From: Streptomyces katrae
GTDB taxonomy: Bacteria > Actinomycetota > Actinomycetes > Streptomycetales > Streptomycetaceae
DNA length: 12,411 nt
NCBI RefSeq assembly: GCF_000966975.1
Contig: NZ_JZWV01000627.1
Location: forward strand, 1 to 12,411
Reading direction: 5' to 3'
Shown: one piece after another, positions 1-6,213 of the stretch
Position numbering within the stretch: the stretch's first letter is position 1
Layout: each line of letters opens with the position of its first letter
The notes under the pieces: model-generated
The model's database searches: none
What the model saw: the letters and a program-made list of their open reading frames with translations, nothing else
What the model was told of the DNA's origin: nothing
Program-made: the position numbers and the translations under genes

Positions 1-1362
1 CTCGCCGGCCGGCTGCGCGCCGCCATCGCCGACGGCACCCTGCCCGTCGGCAGCCGGCTGCCCGCCAGCCGGGTCCTCGCCGCCGAACTGCGCGTCTCCC
101 GCGGCCTGGTGACGGAGGCCTACCAGCGCCTCGCCGAGACGGGACAGGTGGCGGGCCGCGGCCGGGGCGGCACCGTGGTGGTCGCGGCCCCGCCGGCCGC
201 TCCCGCCGCCCCGGCCGGCCCCGCCCCGCGCGGCGGGCCGATCGACGCGCTGCGCGCCCTGCCCTGCCGGATCGACCTCTCGCCCGGCGTACCCGACCTC
301 ACCGCCTTCCCGCGCACCGCCTGGCTCCAGGCCGAGCGCCGGGTCCTCGCCGGTCTCACCGCCGCCGACTTCGGCTACGGGGACCCCCAGGGCACCCCCG
401 CCCTGCGCGGGGCCGTCGCCGGCTGGCTGGCCCGCAACCGGGGCATCCGCGCCGACCCCGGCGAGGTCGTCGTGGTCGCCGGGGTCGCCCAGGCCCTCGG
501 ACTGCTCGCGCAGGTACTGCCCGGTGCGGGCGTGCGCCGGGTGGCGGTGGAGGACCCCGGCTCGCTGGGGGCCCGGCAGCAGCTGGAGCACGGCGGGCTG
601 GACACCGTGGGAGTACCGGTCGACGGGGCGGGACTGGACGTGGCCGCGCTGCGGGCGAGCGGGGCCGGGGCGGTCCTGCTGACCCCGGCGCACCAGTTCC
701 CGACCGGGGTGGTCCTCGACGGGGAACGGCGCCGGGAGCTGCTGGCCTGGGGGGCGGCCGGCGGGCTGGTCCTGGAGGACGACTACGACGCCGAGCACCG
801 CTACGACCGCGCCCCCGTTCCCGCGCTGCGGGCCCTGGCCCCGGAGTCGGTCGCCTACGCGGGCAGCGTGTCCAAACTCCTCGCCCCCGCGCTGCGGCTG
901 GGCTGGCTGCTGGTCCCGCGCCGGCTGCACGAGGAGGTCGTGGAGGCCAAGCGCCACGCCGACCTCGGCAACCCGGTCCTCGCCCAGCTCGTGCTCGCCC
1001 GGCTGATGGACTCGGGTGAACTGGAGCGCCACCTGCGCTTCGTGCGCCGCCGCCACCGTCGCCGCAGGGACGCCATGCTCGACGCCGTCGCCCGCCACCT
1101 CCCCGGCGCGCGCGTGCACGGAGCGGCCGCCGGCCTGCACCTGATGGTCACCTTCGACGGCGCGGACTTCCCCGACACCGCCCTGGCCGCCGACGCCCTG
1201 ACCCTCGGCGTCAAGGCCCACCCGCTCTCCTGGCACCGGATCAGCCCCGGCCCGCCCGGCCTGATCCTCGGCTACGCGGCCGGCCCGGCCGCCGAGATCG
1301 AGGAGGGCGTCTCCTTGCTGGGCCGGGCCCTGCGCACCCGGATCCGAGATCAACGGCGTTGA
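1..1362 (+). CDS. MocR/PdxR-family transcriptional regulator, 5' end cut off
   Basis: The frame is open from base 1 to the TGA at 1360-1362 (453 codons visible). The start codon and the beginning of the HTH lie outside the window. Codons 1-40 match the second half of a GntR-type winged helix (LPVGSRLP, then SRGLVTEAYQRLAETG). A variable Ala/Pro/Gly linker of about 25 residues follows, and then a fold-type I aminotransferase domain. In it I see GYGDPQGTPALR, TPAHQFPTG, the cofactor segment EDDYDAEHRY (residues 259-268) and SVSK with the PLP lysine at residue 292. This order defines the MocR family, where the aminotransferase part usually senses PLP or an amino compound and controls a neighbouring gene. 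The target is unknown: the upstream neighbour is not visible and the downstream genes are not vitamin B6 genes. Confidence in the family is high; the regulon is not inferable here. Confidence 0.95.
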   Translation, partial: LAGRLRAAIADGTLPVGSRLPASRVLAAELRVSRGLVTEAYQRLAETGQVAGRGRGGTVVVAAPPAAPAAPAGPAPRGGPIDALRALPCRIDLSPGVPDLTAFPRTAWLQAERRVLAGLTAADFGYGDPQGTPALRGAVAGWLARNRGIRADPGEVVVVAGVAQALGLLAQVLPGAGVRRVAVEDPGSLGARQQLEHGGLDTVGVPVDGAGLDVAALRASGAGAVLLTPAHQFPTGVVLDGERRRELLAWGAAGGLVLEDDYDAEHRYDRAPVPALRALAPESVAYAGSVSKLLAPALRLGWLLVPRRLHEEVVEAKRHADLGNPVLAQLVLARLMDSGELERHLRFVRRRHRRRRDAMLDAVARHLPGARVHGAAAGLHLMVTFDGADFPDTALAADALTLGVKAHPLSWHRISPGPPGLILGYAAGPAAEIEEGVSLLGRALRTRIRDQRR

Positions 1363-1406
1363 CGCCATCCCGCCGGACACGTCTCATGGCGGACGGTGTT
1401 CCCGGC

Positions 1407-1443
1407 CCGGCCGGGGGGCCGGCCGGCGGCGCGGAAAGTTTTT
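1407..1443 (+). terminator. Possible terminator after the MocR gene
   Basis: CCGGCCGG at 1407-1414 and its complement at 1419-1426 enclose a GGGG loop. A run of five T lies at 1439-1443, 12 bases beyond the stem. The hairpin sits 44 bases after the MocR stop. The distance between stem and T-run is longer than in a classic Rho-independent terminator, so this is only a candidate. Confidence 0.4.
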
Positions 1444-1534
1444 CGGGAACGGCGGCAACCGATCGGGGAGTCACGCGTCGTGCGGGGGTGAAGGGCGAAG
1501 TTCCGCGCCCTCGCACCGACCGTGGAGATGCAAC

Positions 1535-2029
1535 GTGAAGAACCTGAAGCGCGTTCCCCTGTCCGCCCGCCGGGCGGCCGCCGTCGCAGCCGCCGCCGGG
1601 GCGGTCCTCGCCCTCGGCGGGCCGGCCTTCGCCGCGCAGGGGGCTTCCGCCACGCCGGCGCCGCCCACCACCTCCGCGGCGCCGCACCCGGTTCCCTCCC
1701 AGCCGGCCAACGGGCAGCCCACCGCCGTCCCTTCGCACCCCGGCAGCGCCAAGCCGAGCCCGGCCCCGACCCACCCGGGCGGCGGCAACGGACAGCCCAC
1801 CGCCGTGCCCTCCCTGCCCCCGGGCGCCACGCCCAGCCCGTCCGTCCCGCAGCCCGGCAGCGGGCAGCCGTCGGCCGTCCCCTCGGCGGCGCCCGGTTCC
1901 GGCGAGGGCGCCGAGCTCGCGCATACTGGCTCCTCGGCGACCACCGTCGCCCTCGGCGCCGGAGCGGCCGGGCTCGTCGCCGTGGGCGCCGGAGCCCTCT
2001 ACACCGTGCGGCGCCGCGCCGGCAACTGA
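1535..2029 (+). CDS. Sortase-anchored Pro/Ser/Thr-rich surface protein (LAxTG type)
   Basis: This is a 164-residue exported protein. Residues 1-33 form a signal peptide (basic KNLKR, hydrophobic Ala/Val/Leu core, AFA cleavage site). Residues 35-120 are a low-complexity Pro/Ser/Ala/Gly stalk with three near-copies of GQPTAVPS. A sorting signal closes the protein: LAHTG at 128-132, a hydrophobic span at about 138-158, and RRRAGN at the tail. LAxTG instead of LPxTG is the motif known for class E sortases of Streptomyces, so covalent attachment to peptidoglycan is likely. There is no recognisable catalytic or binding domain, so it is probably a stalk or wall component. The GTG start at 1535 is chosen because GGAG at 1523-1526 lies eight bases upstream and the signal peptide begins there. 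The sigma-factor gene starts eight bases after its stop. No sortase gene is in the window. Confidence 0.85.
   Translation: MKNLKRVPLSARRAAAVAAAAGAVLALGGPAFAAQGASATPAPPTTSAAPHPVPSQPANGQPTAVPSHPGSAKPSPAPTHPGGGNGQPTAVPSLPPGATPSPSVPQPGSGQPSAVPSAAPGSGEGAELAHTGSSATTVALGAGAAGLVAVGAGALYTVRRRAGN
1710..1885 (+). repeat. Three dispersed copies of a GQPTAVPS-coding repeat
   Basis: Near-identical stretches beginning at about 1713, 1792 and 1863 each encode GQP(T/S)AVPS within the stalk of the wall-anchored protein. They are spaced about 75-80 bases apart. A fourth, diverged copy (GQPTAFPS) sits near the 3' end of the membrane-protein gene around 3165-3188. Confidence 0.7.
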
Positions 2030-2037
2030 GGACACCC

Positions 2038-2700
2038 GTGCTCGCACTCGCACCACCCGCCGGCCCCGCCACGCCCGTTTCCCCCCGGGCGTGGCGGGGC
2101 TTGTGGTGGTGGCTCACCCGCCGCGAAACCCCCGCCGCGCCGGCCGGCCCCGGCGCGCGCCCCTACCCGTACACCTACGGCACGGCCGGCCGGGACCCGG
2201 GCGACACCGCGCCCGCGCCGACCGTCAGCGAGCTGTACCACGCCCACCGGCTGTCCATGGTCCGTCTCGCGGTGCTCCTCGTCGACGACCTGGGCACCGC
2301 CGAGGACGTGGTCCAGGACGCCTTCACCGCCCTGTACCGCCGCTACGGGGAAGAGATCACGGAGGTGGACAACGCGCTCGGCTACCTGCGCACCGCCGTC
2401 GTCAACACCGCGCGCTCCGTGCTGCGCCGCCGCCGCACGGCCCGCGCCTGGGTCCCGCCGGTCACGGCCGACGTCCCCTCCGCCGAGGCGTCCGTCGTCC
2501 TGGACGAGGCCCACCGCGAGGTCCTGGCGGCGCTGGCCCGGCTGACCCCGCGCCGCCGCCAGGTGCTGGTGCTCCGCTACTGGGCCGACCTCAGCGAGGC
2601 GGAGATCGCCGAGACCCTCGGCATCAGCCGGGGCTCGGTGAAGTCGAACGCCAGCCGCGCCCTGGACGCGCTGGAACGGATTCTGGAGGGACGGGTATGA
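2038..2700 (+). CDS. SigE-family ECF RNA polymerase sigma factor
   Basis: The protein is a 220-residue alternative sigma factor. Region 2 begins near residue 62 (TVSELYHAHRLSMVRLAVLL) and contains DLGTAEDVVQDAFTALYRRY, which binds core polymerase and melts the -10. Region 4 spans about 153-213 and ends with the -35-binding HTH LSEAEIAETLGISRGSVKS. It lacks the C-terminal SnoaL-like extension of ECF41 sigmas. The GTG at 2038 has GAGGA at 2028-2032, but it adds a proline-rich, WWW-containing N-terminal tail of about 60 residues that spans a perfect hairpin. TTG 2101 is an alternative start. The ATG at 2257 would cut into region 2 and is unlikely. The stop overlaps the next start (ATGA, 2697-2700), so sigma and membrane protein are translationally coupled. 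The function call is very secure; the start is not. Confidence 0.9.
   Translation: MLALAPPAGPATPVSPRAWRGLWWWLTRRETPAAPAGPGARPYPYTYGTAGRDPGDTAPAPTVSELYHAHRLSMVRLAVLLVDDLGTAEDVVQDAFTALYRRYGEEITEVDNALGYLRTAVVNTARSVLRRRRTARAWVPPVTADVPSAEASVVLDEAHREVLAALARLTPRRRQVLVLRYWADLSEAEIAETLGISRGSVKSNASRALDALERILEGRV
2063..2100 (+). terminator. Perfect 15-bp hairpin, terminator or attenuator
   Basis: Bases 2063-2077 (GCCCCGCCACGCCCG) are exactly complementary to 2086-2100, with an eight-base loop. The hairpin starts 34 bases after the stop of the wall-protein gene and looks like its terminator. However, it falls inside the sigma-factor reading frame if that gene starts at the well-placed GTG at 2038. No T-run follows. 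It may reduce read-through into the sigma gene, or mean that the sigma gene starts further downstream. Confidence 0.6.
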
Positions 2701-3209
2701 CCGGCGAACGCCCCGTGGAGCGCCGGCTCCGGGAGGCCCTGGAGGCCAGGGCCGGGGAGGTGACCGTGCGCTCCCTGCGCCCGGCCGAACCGCCCGGCCC
2801 GCACGTCATGGCGCCCCGGGTGCGGCTGCTGCGCCGCTCGGCCTGGGCCTTCGCGGGCCTGTCCGGGCTGGCGGCGGCGGCCCTGGCCGGGTACCTGGTC
2901 CTCGGCCCCGACGAGGCACCGGTCCGCCCGGCCCCGCCCGCCGCGCCGCCGGAGCTCACCCCGGTCCCGACCCCGACCCCGAGCACGCCGCCGAGTCCGT
3001 CGCCCTCGGCCGTGCCCTCGGTTCCGCCGTCGCAGAGCCCGGGGTCCCACCTCACCCCGACCCCGGGTCCGCCGTCGTCCTCGGGCCGTACGTCCCGTCC
3101 GACGCCGCCGTCCACGCACGCACCGGCGCAGGGTTCGGCCGTGCCCTCCGCGGGGTCGGGCGCCGGGCAGCCGACGGCGTTCCCGAGCCCGCCGCCCACG
3201 AAGGGGTAG
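2697..3209 (+). CDS. Single-pass membrane protein coupled to the sigma factor, putative anti-sigma
   Basis: The protein has 170 residues. Residues 1-47 are basic and predicted cytoplasmic (LREALEARAGEVTVRSLRP). A single membrane span covers about 48-70, and residues 71-170 are a Pro/Thr/Ser-rich external region rich in PTP and PSP steps. The ATG overlaps the sigma stop as ATGA, and GGAGGG at 2685-2690 lies just upstream. A small membrane protein co-translated with an ECF sigma is the usual place for an anti-sigma factor. I see no HxxxCxxC zinc anti-sigma motif, and the cytoplasmic part is short, so direct sigma binding is an inference. The C-terminus carries GQPTAFPS (157-164), close to the repeat in the wall-anchored protein of the same cluster. 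Alternatively it may be a cell-surface stalk with no regulatory role. Confidence 0.8.
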   Translation: MTGERPVERRLREALEARAGEVTVRSLRPAEPPGPHVMAPRVRLLRRSAWAFAGLSGLAAAALAGYLVLGPDEAPVRPAPPAAPPELTPVPTPTPSTPPSPSPSAVPSVPPSQSPGSHLTPTPGPPSSSGRTSRPTPPSTHAPAQGSAVPSAGSGAGQPTAFPSPPPTKG

Positions 3210-3216
3210 CGGCGGG

Positions 3217-4233
3217 TCAGAACGTGATCGTCCGGCCCTCGGCGGAGGCCTGCCGGGCGGTGTAGGCGACGCCGTGCACCTTGAGGCCCGAGGGGTCCCA
3301 GAGGCTGATGGTGCCGCCGAGATCGCCGAGCCGGAAGCCGCCGCCGTCACCGGCGGCCACGGCGAGCGTGCTGCCCGCCGGGAGCTGCCGGGAGGGCAGG
3401 GGGAGCGGGTGCCCCTCCTCGTCGACCAGACACCAGCCGGTGAGGTCCACGGTGGCGGCGGAGGTGTTCAGCAGGGTCACGGTCCCGGCTCCGGCGGCCG
3501 GTCCGGCCGCCTTCACCAGGGCGGCGATGATCGTCAGGGGTGCCTCGAAGCCGGCGAGCCGGTCCGGGGCACCGGGGATCGCGTGGCCGGTGACGGGGTC
3601 GGTGTGCCACTTCTGGGACTGGAAGGCGAGGAAGACCGCGACCCACCGGTCCTCGGCGGGCAGGTGGAAGAGCATCCCGCCGTCCTGCCAGACCCCGTCC
3701 TGGGGCTCGAAGCCCTTGCTGTTGCCCTGGTTCATATGGATCTCGTGCACGCCGTCGGAGGGCTGGAACCCGAACTCCGAGTCGTGGGCGTGGGGCTCGG
3801 GGCCGAAGCGGTCCCCGAAGACGTACAGGGCGATGGTGGGGTCCGCGATGGCGCGCTGGACGTAGTGGTCGAACAGGTCGGACAGGTCGTTGTCGACGCC
3901 GGGCAGGTCCGGGGGCAGCACCCGCATGGCGGCCGGGTCGAAGAGGTTGCCGCGGACGAAGTCGAGGGCCGCGCCGCCGCCGGCCTGGCCGGCCAGGCCC
4001 TTCCAGCCGCTGCCCGGGGCCGGCAGCTGCTGGGTCAGCGGATGGCGGAAGTCGTCCACGACCACGTACATCAGCTCGTGCGGAGCGACCTTCGACCGGA
4101 CGTTGACGGCGGCCCGGTAGTGGGTTCCGGCGTCGTCGCGGAGGTGGACCTCGTAGTGCGGTGAGTCGGTGCCCCCCTCGCGGTGCCGGTCGACGGCACG
4201 CGCGGCCAGTACTCCGTACTTCCTCAAGGGCAT
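3217..4233 (-). CDS. DUF2278 protein with C-terminal lamin-tail domain
   Basis: The protein has 338 residues. Residues 1 to about 215 match the DUF2278 family (MPLRKYGVLAARAVD start, HYEVHLRDDAG, ALYVFGDRFG at 136-144, GVHEIHMNQGN at 161-171, FLAFQSQKWHTD near 201-212). The biochemical role of this family is not established. Residues 248-328 look like a lamin-tail domain (TVTLLNTSAATVDLTGWCLV, then a Gly-rich beta segment ending ISLWDPSGLKVHGVAY). That is an Ig-like beta fold often found on secreted or nucleic-acid-related enzymes. No signal peptide is seen, so it is probably cytoplasmic. The ATG at 4233 has GGAGG seven bases upstream. The stop lies seven bases from the stop of the membrane-protein gene on the other strand, and no terminator separates them. 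Family assignment is from memory of motifs. Confidence 0.85.
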   Translation of the reverse strand: MPLRKYGVLAARAVDRHREGGTDSPHYEVHLRDDAGTHYRAAVNVRSKVAPHELMYVVVDDFRHPLTQQLPAPGSGWKGLAGQAGGGAALDFVRGNLFDPAAMRVLPPDLPGVDNDLSDLFDHYVQRAIADPTIALYVFGDRFGPEPHAHDSEFGFQPSDGVHEIHMNQGNSKGFEPQDGVWQDGGMLFHLPAEDRWVAVFLAFQSQKWHTDPVTGHAIPGAPDRLAGFEAPLTIIAALVKAAGPAAGAGTVTLLNTSAATVDLTGWCLVDEEGHPLPLPSRQLPAGSTLAVAAGDGGGFRLGDLGGTISLWDPSGLKVHGVAYTARQASAEGRTITF

Positions 4234-4306
4234 GCGTCGTCCTCCAACACGCTCGGTTCGCCGGACCGCTCCTCACCTTCGCAGCCCGTCCGCGCGCGCC
4301 GTAAGC

Positions 4307-4333
4307 CGCCGACCGGACGAAAATCCGGCGGCG
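4307..4333 (-). terminator. Hairpin after the MarR gene, candidate terminator
   Basis: On the minus strand CGCCG-CCGGA (4333-4324) pairs with TCCGG-CGGCG (4317-4307), with one bulged base and the loop TTTTCG. It lies 24 bases beyond the MarR stop and before the DUF2278 start. There is no downstream T-run. Confidence 0.45.
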
Positions 4334-4357
4334 ACGTCCGCTCCGGGCGCGGGTCCG

Positions 4358-4810
4358 CTACGAGCGCAGGTTCTCGACCGCCGTGACCAGCGGGGCCAGC
4401 TCCGGGCGGCCGGCGGCCTCGTCCAGGGCCTCGCGCAGGGCGGCGGCGTTCGTGGGGCGGGCCTCGGCCAGCAGGTCCAGGCCGGCCTGGCTGACGTCGG
4501 TGTAGATGCCGCGCCGGTCGGTGTCGCACAGGTAGCGGTTGAGCAGGCCCCGGTCCTCCAGCCTGCTGACCAGCCGGGTCGTCGCGCTCTGGCTGAGCAC
4601 CACCGACTCCGCGACCTGGTGCATCCGCAGGTGCCCGCCCGGCCCGTCGTGCTGGCGGCTGAGCACGTCCAGCAGGGAGTACTCGCGCACGCTCAGCCCG
4701 TGGCCCGCCTGGAGCGCCCGCTCCAGGTGTGCCTCGATCCGGCCGTGGAGGAGGGAGAGGGCGCACCAGCCCTGGGCGAGGGGGGTCGGTGAACTGTCCG
4801 CAGCCGTCAT
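4358..4810 (-). CDS. MarR-family transcriptional repressor
   Basis: The protein has 150 residues with the MarR fold: N-terminal dimerisation helices (LAQGWCALSLLHGRIEAHLE), LSVREYSLLDVL at 39-50, and the recognition helix region LRMHQVAESVVLSQSATTRL (61-80) followed by VSRLEDRGLLNRY. The beta wing is CDTDRRGIYTDVSQAG (95-110) and a C-terminal helix closes the protein. MarR proteins bind palindromes as dimers and release DNA when a small molecule or oxidant binds. There are two cysteines, Cys16 and Cys95, the latter at the start of the wing; oxidant sensing is possible but unproven. I chose the ATG at 4810. An upstream TTG at 4870 would translate the operator repeat itself and is unlikely. The SD is weak (TTGGG). 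It is divergent from the MFS gene, which it very probably represses together with itself. Confidence 0.9.
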   Translation of the reverse strand: MTAADSSPTPLAQGWCALSLLHGRIEAHLERALQAGHGLSVREYSLLDVLSRQHDGPGGHLRMHQVAESVVLSQSATTRLVSRLEDRGLLNRYLCDTDRRGIYTDVSQAGLDLLAEARPTNAAALREALDEAAGRPELAPLVTAVENLRS

Positions 4811-4830
4811 GGACCCAAGGATAGACCCCG

Positions 4831-4870
4831 TGCGAAATATCCCGCGTTTGCAAATATCCCGCGTCTGCAA
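4831..4870. promoter_or_regulatory. Tandem 17-bp repeat, likely MarR operator
   Basis: ATATCCCGCGTTTGCAA (4837-4853) is followed without a gap by ATATCCCGCGTCTGCAA (4854-4870), differing at one base. Each copy is framed by TGC...GCA, making pseudo-palindromes at 4831-4852 and 4849-4869 (TGCAAA and TCTGCA arms around a 9-bp centre). The tract is AT-richer than its surroundings. It lies between the divergent MarR and MFS genes, the expected place for a MarR-family operator. Confidence 0.7.
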
Positions 4871-4875
4871 TTAAT
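4848..4875 (+). promoter_or_regulatory. Candidate promoter of the MFS operon
   Basis: TTGCAA (4848-4853) as -35 and ATTAAT (4870-4875) as -10, 16 bases apart, give four of six matches each to housekeeping consensus hexamers. The second operator copy fills the spacer, so a bound repressor would block polymerase. Transcription would start near 4882, about 70 bases before the MFS start. Confidence 0.45.
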
Positions 4876-4952
4876 GTCGACGAACGTAAACAGCTACCGC
4901 AACGAACCTGCGGGCCGTCCCGCCTCCCCCCACTCCGAAAGGCCGCAAGCCC

Positions 4953-6173
4953 ATGCCCCTCGCGCTCCTCGCCCTCGCCATCGGGGCCTTCGGGATCGGC
5001 ACCACCGAGTTCGTGATCATGGGCCTGCTGCCCGAGGTCGCCGCCGGGTACGGCGTGTCGATCCCGACCGCGGGCCTCCTGGTCACCGGCTACGCCCTCG
5101 GCGTCGTCCTCGGCGCCCCCCTGATGACCGTCCTCGGCACCCGGGTCCCCCGCAAGCGGATGCTGATGCTGCTGATGGGCCTGTTCGTCGTCGGCAACGT
5201 GCTCTCCGCGCTCGCCCCGGCCTTCGGGGTGATGCTGGCCGGCCGGGTCGTCGCCTCCCTCGCGCACGGCGCCTTCTTCGGGATCGGCGCGGTCGTCGCC
5301 GCCGGACTCGTGGCGCCCGAGCGCAGGGCCGGCGCCATCGCCATGATGTTCACCGGCCTGACCGTGGCCAATGTGGTCGGCGTCCCGCTCGGCACCCTCA
5401 TCGGCCAGCACCTCGGCTGGCGCGTCACCTTCCTGATCGTGGCCGCGCTCGGCGTCCTCGGCCTGCTCGGCATCGCCCGGCTGGTCCCCGAACTGCCCCG
5501 CCCCGAGGGCGTACGGATCCGCCACGAACTGGCCGCCTTCCGCAACGTCCAGGTGCTGCTCGCGATGGCCATGACCGTCTTCGGCTTCGGCGGCGTCTTC
5601 GCGGCGATCACCTACATCACCCCGATGCTCACGAACGTCGCCGGCTTCGCCGACACCTCCGTGACCTGGCTGCTCGTCCTCTTCGGCCTCGGCATGGTCG
5701 CCGGCAACCTGGTCGGCGGCCGCTTCGCCGACCGCGCGCTGATGCCGATGCTGTACGTCTCCCTCGGCGCCCTGGCCCTGGTCCTGGCCGCCTTCACCCT
5801 CACGGCCCACAGCAAGGCCGGCGCCGCCGTCACCGTCGCCCTCATCGGCGCGCTCGGCTTCGCGACCGTCCCGCCCCTGCAGAAGCGGGTCCTCGACCAG
5901 GCCTCCGGCGCCCCCACCCTGGCCTCCGCCGTCAACATCGGCGCCTTCAACCTGGGCAACGCCCTCGCCGCCTGGCTCGGCGGCCTGGTCATCAGCGCCG
6001 GCCTCGGCTGGACCGCCCCGAACTGGGTCGGCGCCGCCCTCGCCGCCTCCGCCCTCGTCCTGGCCCTCGTCTCGGGTGCGCTGGAACGCCGTACGGTCCG
6101 CCGCGCGGCCTCCGGCAGCCGGGTCGTCGCGGGCGCGGCCCCCTCCCCGGCCACCGCCCCCGTCCACCACTGA
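4953..6173 (+). CDS. MFS exporter, DHA1 family (AraJ/YdhP-like)
   Basis: The protein has 406 residues and about twelve hydrophobic spans covering residues 1-385. The first helix carries GTTEFVIMGLLPEVA (16-30), the signature of the AraJ/YdhP/PbuE branch of drug:H+ antiporters. The loop after helix 2 has a diverged motif A (GAPLMTVLGTRVPRKRM, 54-70). The family exports sugars, nucleosides or drugs with proton exchange; the substrate here cannot be read from sequence. The ATG at 4953 is chosen because it starts directly at helix 1. Its SD (GAAAGG, 4937-4942) is weak and ten bases away, and the frame upstream is closed by TAA at 4887. The MarR gene is divergent and the HbpS-like gene follows after 40 bases in the same direction, suggesting an inducible efflux operon. 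The C-terminal 30 residues are a disordered Arg/Ala/Pro tail. Confidence 0.9.
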   Translation: MPLALLALAIGAFGIGTTEFVIMGLLPEVAAGYGVSIPTAGLLVTGYALGVVLGAPLMTVLGTRVPRKRMLMLLMGLFVVGNVLSALAPAFGVMLAGRVVASLAHGAFFGIGAVVAAGLVAPERRAGAIAMMFTGLTVANVVGVPLGTLIGQHLGWRVTFLIVAALGVLGLLGIARLVPELPRPEGVRIRHELAAFRNVQVLLAMAMTVFGFGGVFAAITYITPMLTNVAGFADTSVTWLLVLFGLGMVAGNLVGGRFADRALMPMLYVSLGALALVLAAFTLTAHSKAGAAVTVALIGALGFATVPPLQKRVLDQASGAPTLASAVNIGAFNLGNALAAWLGGLVISAGLGWTAPNWVGAALAASALVLALVSGALERRTVRRAASGSRVVAGAAPSPATAPVHH

Positions 6174-6213
6174 TCCCCTCACCCACCCACCCCCCCGCAA
6201 CAGGAGCACCCCC

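Noticed and set aside
1446..1481. GGAAC at 1446-1450 as the -35 of an ECF-sigma promoter for the wall-protein operon (autoregulation)
   Set aside because: The nearest CGTC-like -10 (1476-1481) is about 25 bases away, too far for a 16-17-base ECF spacer.
4811..4870. Upstream TTG start extending the MarR protein by 20 residues
   Set aside because: The extension would be translated from the 17-bp operator repeat and promoter DNA; the ATG at 4810 begins a normal MarR N-terminus.
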